Positions 25,583-34,679 are shown, counted from the stretch's first letter. The stretch: DNA of 64,000 bases from Alicyclobacillus tolerans (GCF_001447355.1 NZ_JXBW01000001.1:1-64000), one strand, 5' to 3'. The notes: a model not told the origin generated them from the sequence alone. Made by a program: numbers and translations.

Positions 25583-26797
25583 ATGGTGGATCCAATTACC
25601 GTCAGCAGCAAACGCGTCTCCGCAACCAGGATTCTTACAGCTTCTGGATTAGGTCTGTTGTTTGACGCATTTGATGTCGGCATCTTGTCGTATGTGTTGG
25701 TCTCGCTGTCCAAAGAGTGGCACCTCACACACACGGTGACCGGTCTGGTCGGCAGTATCAGTTCCATAGGCATGGCCATTGGTTCAGGACTCGCCGGCCT
25801 GTTCGCAGATCGATTTGGTCGAAGGTCCTTATTCCTCGTCACGCTGCTTATCTACAGCTTGGCGACGGGCCTGTCCGCATTTGCTGCCGGGATTGGTGCT
25901 TTCTTCATTCTTCGCTTCTTTGTCGGTTTAGGACTTGGAGGCGAACTGCCTGTCGCAACCACCTACGTGTTAGAGAGTTCACCGGACTCCGTCCGCGCAC
26001 GCCGCGTCGTCCTGTTGGAGTCGTTTTGGGCGGTTGGTTCGCTCGTCGCTGCACTCGTGTCGTTTTTCGTCATTCCCTCGCACGGCTGGCGGATCGTCTT
26101 TTTAATCGGTGCGATCCCGGCCCTGTACACGATCGTTTTGCGATTTGCGTTGCCAGAAACCCCGAAATACCAGCATTTATCTCAGCGCACCTCGATGCGT
26201 CAGGCTGTGCGTCAGATTTGGTCGCCCGGCATTGCCCGCCGCTCGTTGGTGACGTGGATTCTCTGGTTTGTCATGAATTACTCCTATTATGGAATGTTTT
26301 TGTGGCTGCCGTCGGTGTTGTCCGACAAAGGCTATTCTCTTGTGCACAGCTTGGGGTATTCGCTTGTCATGACGCTTGCGCAAATCCCTGGATACCTGAC
26401 GGCCGCCTGGTTGGTGGAAAAGTGGGGACGTAAAAAGACGCTCGCCACGTCGATGATTCTTGCCGCCTTGGCAGCGCTCGCCTTCGGCTTTGCCTGGAAC
26501 ACAGCAAGCATTATCGCCTTCGGGCTGCTCTTGTCCTACTTCATGCTGGCCGCGTTTGCGGGCACCTATGCGTTTACAGCCGAACAGTTTCCAACTGCCT
26601 TCCGCGCGACGGGCATGGGCTGGGCCGCAGGCTTTGGCCGCATCGGCAGCGCCCTCGCTCCGTTCATTACGGGCTGGCTACTCGGATCTCAACTCGGTTA
26701 CGACTGGGTCTTCGGCATATTCTTTGCCGTCATTATCGTCGGCTTTTTGTTCGTCAGCCTGTTAGGGCGCGAAACCAAAGGTCAAGCACTTGAATGA
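25583..26797 (+). CDS. MFS transporter, metabolite:H+ symporter type
   Basis: A 404-residue, 12-helix major facilitator. The loop between helices 2 and 3 reads GLFADRFGRRSLF, the MFS signature, and the equivalent in the second half is WLVEKWGRKKTL. FFVGLGLGGELPVATTYVLES in helices 4-5 is the pattern of the sugar/aromatic acid/NiaP-like branch. Substrate unknown; niacin, shikimate or aromatic acids are typical of relatives. The frame opens at 25562 but ATG at 25583 follows GGAAGGTG. It is divergent from addB and ends before a two-way hairpin. Confidence 0.85.
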   Translation: MVDPITVSSKRVSATRILTASGLGLLFDAFDVGILSYVLVSLSKEWHLTHTVTGLVGSISSIGMAIGSGLAGLFADRFGRRSLFLVTLLIYSLATGLSAFAAGIGAFFILRFFVGLGLGGELPVATTYVLESSPDSVRARRVVLLESFWAVGSLVAALVSFFVIPSHGWRIVFLIGAIPALYTIVLRFALPETPKYQHLSQRTSMRQAVRQIWSPGIARRSLVTWILWFVMNYSYYGMFLWLPSVLSDKGYSLVHSLGYSLVMTLAQIPGYLTAAWLVEKWGRKKTLATSMILAALAALAFGFAWNTASIIAFGLLLSYFMLAAFAGTYAFTAEQFPTAFRATGMGWAAGFGRIGSALAPFITGWLLGSQLGYDWVFGIFFAVIIVGFLFVSLLGRETKGQALE

Positions 26798-26802
26798 CAA
26801 AG

Positions 26803-26839
26803 GCGGCGGGCCGAAGCCCGATGGCTTCTTACCCGCCGC
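26803..26839. terminator. Compound hairpin between MFS gene and dusB
   Basis: An outer stem GCGGCGGG (26803-26810) / CCCGCCGC (26832-26839) encloses an inner stem GAAGCC (26813-26818) / GGCTTC (26823-26828). It lies between two convergent genes and probably ends both transcripts, though no T-run follows on either side. Confidence 0.6.
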
Positions 26840-26850
26840 AACGACTATCG

Positions 26851-27837
26851 TTAGGCCGACTTCTGGCTCAACAATTCCTCGACATAACTGCGCAAGACCT
26901 GCTCCATACCGACCATGGTCGTCTGCTGATTGATAAGCGTCCGCATCTCCGCGGAACCTGGCAAACCCTTAATATACCAAGCTGCGTGTTTGCGCATCTC
27001 GCGCACGCCGATGTCCTCGCCTTTGTGTTCGACAAGCAGACGCATATGGCGCAGCGTGACGGCGATTCTCTCGTCCACCGACGGGACAGGCAAAAACTCG
27101 CCAGTCTCGAGATAATGCGCGATCTCGCGGAAAATCCAAGGATTCCCCAAGGCCGCGCGCCCCACCATCACTGCATCGCATCCTGTTTCGTCCAACAAGC
27201 GCTTGGCCGCCAGTGGATCCGTGACATCACCGTTGCCAATGACGGGAATCTGCACGGCTTCCTTGACGCGGCGGATGATGTCCCAATCCGCCTTTCCTGC
27301 ATACATTTGCTTTGCCGTGCGCCCATGGACGGCGACTGCCTGTGCCCCAGCTTCTTGCACAGCAAGAGCCACTTCCACGGCATTGACGTGATCGTCATCC
27401 CAGCCTTTGCGGAACTTGACAGTCACCGGTTTATCGACGTGGCTGACGACCGCGCGTACAATCTCGGCAGCGTAATTCGGATCGCGCGCGAGCGCTGCAC
27501 CGCTGCCATTCTTATAGATTTTCAGGACTGGACAGCCCATATTGATATCGATCAAATCGGCGTTTGTCTCCCCGACCATTTCTGCGGCCTGTTCCATTGA
27601 GGCTTTATCATAGCCCATCAATTGCAGGCTGACCGGATGTTCGTCCGGCAAAATGGTGAGCATCCGTTTCGACTTTGCATTGCCATGAACTAAGGCCTTG
27701 TCGCTGACCATTTCGGCGCACACCATACCTGCGCCTAATTCCTTGGCAAGAATGCGAAAAGGCGGATTGCAAACGCCAGCCATCGGCGCGAGAATGACAG
27801 GGTTGTCCAACGTCACGCCGGCGATTTGCAGTTTCAT
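26851..27837 (-). CDS. dusB: tRNA-dihydrouridine synthase
   Basis: A 328-residue FMN enzyme that reduces uridine to dihydrouridine in the tRNA D-loop. Markers: VILAPMAGVCNPPFRILAKE at the N terminus, SLQLMGYDK, INMGCPVLKIYKNGSGAAL with the catalytic Cys, VKFRKGWDDDH (FMN Lys/Arg), AVHGRTAKQMYAG and GNGDVTDP, followed by the C-terminal helical domain with MRKHAAWYIKGLPG. ATG at 27837 has a GGAAGG site; the frame is open to 27867. Bacilli often have several Dus paralogues, and the DusB label rests on overall resemblance. Confidence 0.93.
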   Translation of the reverse strand: MKLQIAGVTLDNPVILAPMAGVCNPPFRILAKELGAGMVCAEMVSDKALVHGNAKSKRMLTILPDEHPVSLQLMGYDKASMEQAAEMVGETNADLIDINMGCPVLKIYKNGSGAALARDPNYAAEIVRAVVSHVDKPVTVKFRKGWDDDHVNAVEVALAVQEAGAQAVAVHGRTAKQMYAGKADWDIIRRVKEAVQIPVIGNGDVTDPLAAKRLLDETGCDAVMVGRAALGNPWIFREIAHYLETGEFLPVPSVDERIAVTLRHMRLLVEHKGEDIGVREMRKHAAWYIKGLPGSAEMRTLINQQTTMVGMEQVLRSYVEELLSQKSA

Positions 27838-27906
27838 GCCTCGACTTCCTTTCCACAATGAGCGCATGGCATAACGGCACCATTATACGGTCGCCGCGGT
27901 TGAACA

Positions 27907-28137
27907 TCAACCGCGGTATCCTGCCATGCGCGCGGTTAAGACGAGATCGAACAACCACCAGACGCCGACAACAAACAGCAGCACGTGGCCGATGAAGAGT
28001 GGTGCCGTCAACCCGCCCACCACTGTACAGGCTGCCATGACAATGCCGCTGCCAATGCGCCCACAGTAGAGCCGGTGAATGCCTAGGTAACCGAGAAAAA
28101 ACCAAAGCACATATGCCAAGGCGACGCTTTTGCCCAT
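27907..28137 (-). CDS. TM2-domain membrane protein
   Basis: A 76-residue protein with the TM2 domain: two hydrophobic helices with a short turn and a Gly/Tyr/His-rich pattern (WFFLGYLGIHRLYCGRIGSG). TM2 proteins are widespread and of unknown function. A last hydrophobic stretch (VLLFVVGVWWLFDLVL) forms the second helix. ATG at 28137 follows GGGGGG at seven bases; ATG at 28155 is possible. Single small gene between dusB and the carboxypeptidase gene. Confidence 0.78.
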   Translation of the reverse strand: MGKSVALAYVLWFFLGYLGIHRLYCGRIGSGIVMAACTVVGGLTAPLFIGHVLLFVVGVWWLFDLVLTARMAGYRG

Positions 28138-28188
28138 GCGAAGGCCCCCCATCACCCGTCGTAATACAGGTTATGAGGGACCCGCTTG

Positions 28189-29067
28189 TCAACTTGCGCT
28201 ATGATTCGACATTCGGTTGGCCCACGTCAGCAAACGAATGGTTTCACGATACATGAGGCTTTTACGAGGCGCGCCAAAAACGACGCTGATCATGACGTGT
28301 CCGTCCGCTCGGCGCACGGCTGTAGCGAGACAATACATCGCCTTGGAGGTAAATCCCGTTTTCCCACCGATGAACGTGCCGATGGCACTTGGTGGGCTAT
28401 AGAGTAGCCTGTTACCATTGCGAATGGACTTACCGGCAACGGTTGCCGACGGCGTCTGCATGGCCTTAACGATACGTGGATAACGGATGGCCTCAGCCAG
28501 GATCAGTGCGATGTCTTTGGCCGATGTCGTGTGTGCATCCGCATGCAAACCGTTGGGTGTGACAAATCGCGTGTGTGTACAGCCAAGAAGCCTGGCTTGC
28601 ACGTTCATCATGCGGGCAAACCCTTCCTGCGATCCGCCCACCGTCTCGGCAATGCCGTACGCCACATCATTGGCGCTTTTCATGAGCAGTGCGCGCAACG
28701 CATCGTCCGCTCTCATGGTCGTCCCCGGACTGACGCCAAGGCGAACGCGCGGTTGATGAGCCGCTTTTGTGCCGATGTACACGGGACTATCAGGTTCGAG
28801 GTGCTGGACAAGCAAAATGGCTGTCATCAACTTCGTGGTGCTGGCAGGATACATGGGCGTATCGGCCAACTTGTCATACAAGACCTTTTTCGCGGTTGCA
28901 TCGTAGACAATTGCGGCCTTCGCATTGACATACGGAGCTTTACCGGCTGCCTGCGTGGATGTAACAGGTAGCAACAGGCATACAAGTGCGCCGCATAGGG
29001 CGAGCAACCCTTTGGCCAGGCGAAGCCATGTTCTCGAAACCGTTGACTTGCGAAACAACACGCCCAC
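28189..29067 (-). CDS. D-alanyl-D-alanine carboxypeptidase
   Basis: A 292-residue low-molecular-weight penicillin-binding protein (peptidase S11), which removes the terminal D-Ala from stem peptides outside the membrane. A signal peptide spans about 14-40 (ending STQA). The active-site triad motifs are complete: SxxK at 76-79 (PASTTKLMTA), SAN at 131-133 and KTG at 236-238 (GGKTGFTSKA). The C-terminal domain that anchors vegetative DacA is absent; the length is closer to DacF/sporulation forms. Frame opens with GTG at 29067, but GAGGTG is better spaced for TTG at 29058. Single gene. Confidence 0.9.
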   Translation of the reverse strand: MGVLFRKSTVSRTWLRLAKGLLALCGALVCLLLPVTSTQAAGKAPYVNAKAAIVYDATAKKVLYDKLADTPMYPASTTKLMTAILLVQHLEPDSPVYIGTKAAHQPRVRLGVSPGTTMRADDALRALLMKSANDVAYGIAETVGGSQEGFARMMNVQARLLGCTHTRFVTPNGLHADAHTTSAKDIALILAEAIRYPRIVKAMQTPSATVAGKSIRNGNRLLYSPPSAIGTFIGGKTGFTSKAMYCLATAVRRADGHVMISVVFGAPRKSLMYRETIRLLTWANRMSNHSAS

Positions 29068-29130
29068 CTCACTCGCTTCTCGTCGCGCTTAAGGTGGACG
29101 AAACGGGCCAGATCTATGCCTTTGCGGTGA

Positions 29131-29787
29131 TTAGCGCGGACGCACCTGAACGCGCGCCGCGATGGCCGGATCGAGCGAAAGGCTTTGCCCACGCACCTTC
29201 ACTGGAATCCCAGCTTCGTATGGCTGATGCTGTCCGGCTTCGACCACTTCGCCGGGGACAAGGCCTGTCCGGTGAAAAAATCGCAACAAATCCAGGTCTT
29301 CCTCGGCGACTTCGACGATGCGTATCACTTCGAGTGGTACGCCTGTCGGCGCTTCCGAAAGTGAAATCCCTTTGGGCTGCACAAAACCGTTGCCTGGAAT
29401 CACGTTGCCATGCGGGCAGGTGGCCGGGTGGTTGAGCAGTTCGTTCAAGCGATCCTCCACCAACGGCGACACACTGCCTTCCAGACGTGCCGCCTCGACG
29501 TGCGCATCCGCCCAGTCGAGTCCCAAAACATCGGTCAACCAACGCTCCAACAAACGATGTTTGCGAACAATAGCCTCGGCCCGCGCCCTGCCTTCGTCAG
29601 TCAACAGCAACTCACGAGCCTCGCCAATTTCGACGTATCCTTGTCCCTGCAAACGTTGAAGCGTCTGCGAGACGGTTGGGCGCGACACGCCGAGATAATC
29701 AGCTACGCGCGACGCCAAAACCTGCTCCCCTTCGGCGTGTAACACGTAAATGGCCTCTAAATACGAATCGAGTGCACTCGAACTCAA
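29131..29787 (-). CDS. DtxR-family regulator with altered metal site
   Basis: A 218-residue DtxR/IdeR-type repressor: winged helix (about 5-62, SRPTVSQTLQRLQGQGY), dimerisation domain (about 65-135) and a C-terminal FeoA/SH3-like domain. Aligned to DtxR with a constant offset of two, the ancillary site is kept (His77, Glu81, His96), but the primary site is mostly lost: Met10 is Ser8, Cys102 is Ala100 and His106 is Gly104; only Glu103 stays. So canonical Fe/Mn sensing is doubtful. TTG at 29787 overlaps the stop of the FAH-fold gene (TTGA), showing translational coupling. No metal-uptake gene is adjacent. Confidence 0.85.
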   Translation of the reverse strand: MSSSALDSYLEAIYVLHAEGEQVLASRVADYLGVSRPTVSQTLQRLQGQGYVEIGEARELLLTDEGRARAEAIVRKHRLLERWLTDVLGLDWADAHVEAARLEGSVSPLVEDRLNELLNHPATCPHGNVIPGNGFVQPKGISLSEAPTGVPLEVIRIVEVAEEDLDLLRFFHRTGLVPGEVVEAGQHQPYEAGIPVKVRGQSLSLDPAIAARVQVRPR

Positions 29788-30464
29788 ACGATTCCCCCCT
29801 CGTCCAGTTTCGCCAGTGAAAACGATGCCCACGTCTGTCCGTTCATGGTTAACACAACCTCGTCGCCCGACTGCAACGGACCAACTCCAGCAGGCGTACC
29901 TGTAAACAGCAAGTCGCCGTGCCCTAGTCCATACGTCTGCGCGCAGTGGCGAATCAGATCGGCAAACGAAAATACCATGTCCTGCGGCTGTCCGACCTGC
30001 ACCTTTTGGCCATTGACGGTCATGGCAAACGTCGAATCGATCACGTCAGTAAACGATGAGACGGTATAAAAGTCGGAGACAATCGCCGAATGCCGAAAGC
30101 TTTTGGCCGCTTCCCACGGATGACCCTGTGCCTTGAGTTGACTTTGTAATGCGCGATCCGTCAAATCCAGCCCCAAAGCAATGGCTCCAACAGCCTGTTC
30201 CGGCTTGTCACCGCGTGCGAGGGTGCGATCAATCCAAAGTACGATTTCAAGCTCATGGTGGATTTCCGAGCGTCCCGCAGGAAACGGCACCTGGCCGCGA
30301 GCGGCCACCAGGGCGTGTGTGAACTTGCCAAAAATCATCGGCGATGTGGGAACCTTGTTGCCCAGTTCAGCAGCGTGATCGCGATAATTGCGACCGACGC
30401 AGAAAATATTGCGGACGTTTGGAAATACATCTTCGGCGCCTTGCCAGTATGTAAACCCGCTCAT
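29784..30464 (-). CDS. Fumarylacetoacetate hydrolase-family protein
   Basis: A 226-residue single-domain FAH-fold enzyme. The metal-binding acidic residues lie in EIHHELEIVLWID and LGLDLTDR; FCVGRNYRDHAAELG opens the domain and LLFTGTPAGVGPL closes it. Relatives include acylpyruvases, oxaloacetate decarboxylase (YisK/FAHD1) and catechol meta-pathway hydrolases, so hydrolysis or decarboxylation of a small keto acid is likely; the substrate is open. ATG at 30464 follows GGGGAG. It is the first gene of a coupled pair with the DtxR-family regulator, which is an uncommon pairing. Confidence 0.88.
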   Translation of the reverse strand: MSGFTYWQGAEDVFPNVRNIFCVGRNYRDHAAELGNKVPTSPMIFGKFTHALVAARGQVPFPAGRSEIHHELEIVLWIDRTLARGDKPEQAVGAIALGLDLTDRALQSQLKAQGHPWEAAKSFRHSAIVSDFYTVSSFTDVIDSTFAMTVNGQKVQVGQPQDMVFSFADLIRHCAQTYGLGHGDLLFTGTPAGVGPLQSGDEVVLTMNGQTWASFSLAKLDEGGIV

Positions 30465-30552
30465 CAACAGCCGCTCCCCTTTAGTATGATGCCTTCATCA
30501 TACCACATCAGGCAGACGGTGCCTGGGTAGGGATGAACTGAATGGTCAAAAA

Positions 30553-30579
30553 AAGCCGCCCCCAGCTTCGGAGCGGCTT
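30553..30579 (-). terminator. Terminator of the bacilliredoxin gene
   Basis: AAGCCGC (30553-30559) pairs with GCGGCTT (30573-30579). On the minus strand the stem runs into a T-run of seven (TTTTTTT), a typical intrinsic terminator a few bases past the stop. Confidence 0.88.
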
Positions 30580-30590
30580 GCGCTACGCTA

Positions 30591-31034
30591 TCAGTTGGTC
30601 TTTGGCTCGCAGTACTTGTCGAACAAGGCCATCAACTTACCTGCGACAATGTCCGCCCGCGATCCTTCGATATCACTACGATGCAACACACCAACCAATT
30701 CGCCGTCTCTAAAGAGGAAGAAGGAAGGCGACGACGGTGGCATGTCTGTGAAAAATTCGCGTGCGCGCGCGGTAGCTTCCTTGTCTTGTCCCGCGAACAC
30801 GGTCACCAGCCGATCCGGACGACGGTCGTTCTCTAAAGCCATCGCCACGGCCGGACGCGCGATCCCGCCTGCACACCCACATACCGAATTCACCACAAAA
30901 AAGGTCGTCCCTGTCTTATCTGCCATCACTTCGTCGACCTCTTCGGCCGTACGGAGTTCACGAAATCCAATATTGGTCAGCTCGTCGCGCATCGGTTGAA
31001 TCATCATCTGGTAGAAATCCAATTCCAAACTCAC
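30591..31034 (-). CDS. Bacilliredoxin, BrxA/BrxB family
   Basis: A 147-residue thioredoxin-fold protein that removes bacillithiol from S-bacillithiolated proteins after oxidative or hypochlorite stress. The family CGC motif is present (Cys52, Cys54) in VVNSVCGCAGGIARPA; the rest follows YphP/YqiW closely: TVFAGQDKEATARAREFF and PPSSPSFFLFRDG. GTG at 31034 is preceded by AGAGGAGG. A TATAAT lies at 31074-31069 on the minus strand as a likely -10 box. It implies that the cell makes bacillithiol. Confidence 0.94.
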   Translation of the reverse strand: MSLELDFYQMMIQPMRDELTNIGFRELRTAEEVDEVMADKTGTTFFVVNSVCGCAGGIARPAVAMALENDRRPDRLVTVFAGQDKEATARAREFFTDMPPSSPSFFLFRDGELVGVLHRSDIEGSRADIVAGKLMALFDKYCEPKTN

Positions 31035-31233
31035 GAGCACGCCTCCTCTCACTTTATCTTGCACCATCATTATACTCCTCGCGCAAGGCAAATGACAGTT
31101 TTACGAACTCACCCGATTTGCTGCACACCGGCCCTGCCACCCGTTTGCAAGTCCATTTCTAGCTTCGGTATAACAGTGGATGAAAGCCACCAACTATCGG
31201 CCATCCTACTGAGATAAGGTGGGTGGACGACGA

Positions 31234-32295
31234 ATGGAGATTCGCACATTGGTCAACGAACGTTTTCTGCAGGCTTGCCGGCGCCAACAAACGGACGTGA
31301 CGCCTGTTTGGTTCATGCGCCAAGCCGGTCGCTATGATCCCGACTACCGTAAGATCCGCGAGCGTCATTCGCTATTGGATATCTGCGCTGAACCAGAACT
31401 CTGTGCGGAAGTCACGATGATGCCAGTTCGCAAACTGGGTGTCGACGCGGCCATTTTATTCTCGGACATCATGGTTCCGGTCGGGGCGATGGGACTCGAA
31501 TTTACCATTCGCGAGAATGTCGGTCCAGTTATCGCACAGCCCATCCGCACAAAACAAGATATCGAGAACCTGCGACCTTTCACGCCAAGTGAGGCGTTGC
31601 CACACGTCCTCACGAGCATTCGTCTGTTGCGCGCGGAGTTGGACATCCCGCTCATCGGCTTCACAGGCGGGCCGTTTACACTCGCGAGTTACATGATCGA
31701 AGGTGGGCCCTCGCGCGACTATTTGCAAACCAAAACGATGATGGTGTCCCGTCCAGACCTTTGGCAGACGTTAATGGACAAGCTTGCGGATATGGTGATC
31801 CACTATGGGCGAGCGCAGGTTGAAGCGGGAGCGTCGGCCTTGCAGGTATTCGATTCCTGGGTCGGTAGCCTTTCCGTCGACGCCTTTCGCAAGAGTGTCA
31901 AGCCGTTTATGACTCGCATCTTCCACGAACTGCGAAAACTTGACGTGCCTCTGATCTACTTCGGCGTCAATACGGGTGAACTCCTGGGGGATTTTGCCGA
32001 GACCGGAGCGAGCGTCATTGGCGTCGATTGGCGCGTGCCACTCTCTCGTGCACGCGCTCGGGTTGGCAACCAAATTGCGCTGCAAGGCAATTTCGATCCG
32101 GCAATGTTATTCGCGCCCATCGACGTGATCGACAAACTTGCGCAAGACATCTTGGATGAAGGTACGGCGACACCGGGCTATGTATTTAATCTGGGGCATG
32201 GCGTCAAACCATCCACAGACCTCGGTGTGCTGCGTCACTTAGTAGAAACGGTACACGCGTACACACCAACGGAAACTGGGCAAGGTGCTCACTAG
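31234..32295 (+). CDS. hemE: Uroporphyrinogen decarboxylase
   Basis: HemE converts uroporphyrinogen III to coproporphyrinogen III. The 353-residue product has the signature PVWFMRQAGRYDPDYRKIRE near the N terminus (with the active-site Arg), LFSDIMVPVGAMGLEF, IGFTGGPFTLASYMIEG, and the conserved end FNLGHGVKPSTD. ATG at 31234 follows AAGGTGGGTGG. It is the first gene of hemE-hemH-hemY, a classic Bacillales haem operon; the early pathway genes are not in the window. Confidence 0.96.
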   Translation: MEIRTLVNERFLQACRRQQTDVTPVWFMRQAGRYDPDYRKIRERHSLLDICAEPELCAEVTMMPVRKLGVDAAILFSDIMVPVGAMGLEFTIRENVGPVIAQPIRTKQDIENLRPFTPSEALPHVLTSIRLLRAELDIPLIGFTGGPFTLASYMIEGGPSRDYLQTKTMMVSRPDLWQTLMDKLADMVIHYGRAQVEAGASALQVFDSWVGSLSVDAFRKSVKPFMTRIFHELRKLDVPLIYFGVNTGELLGDFAETGASVIGVDWRVPLSRARARVGNQIALQGNFDPAMLFAPIDVIDKLAQDILDEGTATPGYVFNLGHGVKPSTDLGVLRHLVETVHAYTPTETGQGAH

Positions 32296-32307
32296 GGAGG
32301 AAACGCG

Positions 32308-33246
32308 TTGAATACACAACCGCTCGGCCTGCTGGTAATGGCCTATGGCACGCCGCACAGCCTTGACGAAGTACTACCGTATTACACCGATATTCGCCAC
32401 GGTCGGCCGCCTTCAGACGAACAGCTGGCCGATCTCATCCGCCGCTACGAAGCAATTGGCGGCGTTTCCCCACTTGCCGAGATCACGCGTCGGCAGGCGG
32501 AAGGACTTGCTGCAATACTCAATGCCGACGGAGGCAGACCCGTACGCCTGTATCAAGGCATGAAACACACGACACCATTCATCTCGGACGCTGTGGAGAA
32601 GATGCATAAAGACGGCATCACCGAGGCCATAGCCATCGTTCTAGCACCACACTATTCGACAATGAGTATTGAAACTTACCATAAACAGGTGCGAGAAACG
32701 ACGGCACGCTTAGGAGGGCCGGCCTTTCGCTACATTCGCGAGTGGCACATGGAGCCGCGCTTTCTCGACGTTCTAACCAGTCGCGTCCAAGAGGCCTTGG
32801 CTCGCTGCAGCGAACCGCAAAACGCGATGGTCGTCTTCTCGGCACACTCGTTGCCTGCACGCATTCTCGAAATGAACGACCCCTATGTCGATCAACTGCA
32901 CGAATCGGGCGACGAGATTGCCAAACGCCTGAACCTGCCGCATTACATGTATGCTTGGCAAAGCGCAGGTCGCACCCATGAGCCGTGGCTTGGCCCGGAC
33001 ATTCTCGATGTTTTAAGCCAATTGCGCGACCAGGGTTACCGAGAAGTGGTATCGTGCTCGCAAGGTTTTGTCGCGGATCATCTGGAAGTACTTTACGATA
33101 TTGACATCGAAGCGCAGGCTCGGGCACGCGAGTTGGGGCTGCATCTCGTGCGCACCCGCCAAATGAACGACGATCCAGCATTTCTGGCCGGCCTGCGCGA
33201 CGCTGTGCGCCGAGCCGAGCGAGAAACGGAGCTGATGGCGCCATGA
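32308..33246 (+). CDS. hemH: Ferrochelatase (coproporphyrin type)
   Basis: A 312-residue ferrochelatase, soluble as in Gram-positive bacteria, which use CpfC to insert iron into coproporphyrin III. Markers: LLVMAYGTPHSLDEVLPYYTDIRHG at the start (long for the family start), VFSAHSLPARIL with the metal-site His, AWQSAGRTHEPWLGPD, and SQGFVADHLEVLYDID with the catalytic Glu. TTG at 32308 follows GGGAGG. Stop overlaps the next start (ATGA), so hemY is translationally coupled. Confidence 0.95.
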   Translation: MNTQPLGLLVMAYGTPHSLDEVLPYYTDIRHGRPPSDEQLADLIRRYEAIGGVSPLAEITRRQAEGLAAILNADGGRPVRLYQGMKHTTPFISDAVEKMHKDGITEAIAIVLAPHYSTMSIETYHKQVRETTARLGGPAFRYIREWHMEPRFLDVLTSRVQEALARCSEPQNAMVVFSAHSLPARILEMNDPYVDQLHESGDEIAKRLNLPHYMYAWQSAGRTHEPWLGPDILDVLSQLRDQGYREVVSCSQGFVADHLEVLYDIDIEAQARARELGLHLVRTRQMNDDPAFLAGLRDAVRRAERETELMAP

Positions 33247-34667
33247 AAGTGGCCGTGATCGGCGGTGGCATCACAGGCTTGACGGCGGCCCGGCACCTCA
33301 TTCAAAAGAGCCGTAGCGCAGACGTGCCCTGCGATATTGTGCTCTACGAAAAGGACTCGCGTCTTGGTGGAAAGATTCGCACATACAGAGAACAAGGGCT
33401 TGTTGTAGAAGGCGGTCCCGACTCTATGCTCGCGCGCAAACCGGCCGGGGTACAACTTTTGCGCGATCTCGGTATGGAAACCGACATCGTATATATGAAT
33501 CCGGAAGCCTCACAGACATTCATCGTACGCAACGGCAAACTGCACCCTATGCCACAAGGTACCTTCGTCGGTATTCCTGCCGAAGTGGAAAAGTTCCTTG
33601 CCTCGTCTTTACTGTCGGGGACTGGGAAATTGCGGGCGCTGGCGGACGTCTGTCTGCCAGCCAGTCCAATTCAACAGGATGTGTCGCTTGGAGCGTTTTT
33701 GCGATCTCGCCTGGGGGATGAATGGGTGGATTATCTAGGCGAACCTTTGCTCGCAGGCATCTATGCAGGGCGCATCGACCAACTAAGCCTGTTTGCCACC
33801 TGGCGTCAATTGTACGATCTCGCCGTGCAATCGCGCAGTTTAATCATTGGGGCGATGGCCAGCCGCAAGCGACAACAAACCAATCGCAGCGGACTGTCTG
33901 GACGCAGCGCCTTCGTGACGGTGCGCACGGGGCTCGAAAGCGTGATCGAACGTTTGCGCGACGACATCGCTCAAGTGGTTTCGATTCGTCTCGGAACACA
34001 AGTTGTGGCCATGCGCCGGACGGAGAATGGCTATGAGGTGCGAGCCACGGGCGACAATGGCAGCAGTGCCAGCGAAACGTTTGATGGTGTTGTTCTTACG
34101 ACGCCTGTCGCAGCTGCCAAGCCGCTGCTCCGTCAGCTAAACATTGTCAGCGACGAGTTTGACGTGCCGTACGCATCGACGGCAACCATCATCCTCGCGT
34201 ACCGAAAGCAAGATGTCGCCGTCGATTTGTCACATGCTTCAGGTTTTTTGGTTCCTCGCTCTGAAGGTATGGCCATGACAGCGAGCACGTGGATGTCGAG
34301 CAAGTGGCCACACACGACCCCAAGCGATATGGTTGTACTGCGCTGTTACGTCGGGCGCGCGGGACAAGAAGAGTATCTTCAGTTGGACGACGAGGCGATG
34401 GTCAAACAGGTGAGTCGCGAAGTAGAGAGCATAGTGGGCATTCAAGCTGAACCGGTCTGGCACAAGGTCACACGCTGGTCGCACGCGATGCCCAATTACC
34501 TCGTTGGCCACGGCGACCACCTGCAAAGGCTGCACGCTGCGATTCAAAGCCAAGCGCCCGCCCTTGCTGTGGCGGGCGCCGGATACGAAGGTCTGGGGTT
34601 GCCCGACTGCATTGTGCAGGGTCAGCAGGCAGCCGATGAAGTCTTTACTGCTTTGTTCCGGCGTTGA
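33243..34667 (+). CDS. hemY: Coproporphyrinogen III oxidase / protoporphyrinogen oxidase
   Basis: A 474-residue FAD enzyme (HemY/CgoX). In Firmicutes it oxidises coproporphyrinogen III to coproporphyrin III ahead of the ferrochelatase. The FAD motif VIGGGITGLTAARHL is at the N terminus, followed by LYEKDSRLGGKIRT and VEGGPDSML; the C-terminal FAD loop is AVAGAGYEGLGLPDCIVQGQ. The start overlaps the hemH stop by four bases. With hemE and hemH it completes three consecutive steps; the last enzyme (HemQ/ChdC) is not here. Confidence 0.95.
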   Translation: MKVAVIGGGITGLTAARHLIQKSRSADVPCDIVLYEKDSRLGGKIRTYREQGLVVEGGPDSMLARKPAGVQLLRDLGMETDIVYMNPEASQTFIVRNGKLHPMPQGTFVGIPAEVEKFLASSLLSGTGKLRALADVCLPASPIQQDVSLGAFLRSRLGDEWVDYLGEPLLAGIYAGRIDQLSLFATWRQLYDLAVQSRSLIIGAMASRKRQQTNRSGLSGRSAFVTVRTGLESVIERLRDDIAQVVSIRLGTQVVAMRRTENGYEVRATGDNGSSASETFDGVVLTTPVAAAKPLLRQLNIVSDEFDVPYASTATIILAYRKQDVAVDLSHASGFLVPRSEGMAMTASTWMSSKWPHTTPSDMVVLRCYVGRAGQEEYLQLDDEAMVKQVSREVESIVGIQAEPVWHKVTRWSHAMPNYLVGHGDHLQRLHAAIQSQAPALAVAGAGYEGLGLPDCIVQGQQAADEVFTALFRR

Positions 34668-34679
34668 AGTGCCACTGTT

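Noticed and set aside
26794-27600. Plus-strand frame of 268 codons over dusB
   Set aside because: Antisense to dusB, whose FMN and tRNA motifs are unmistakable.
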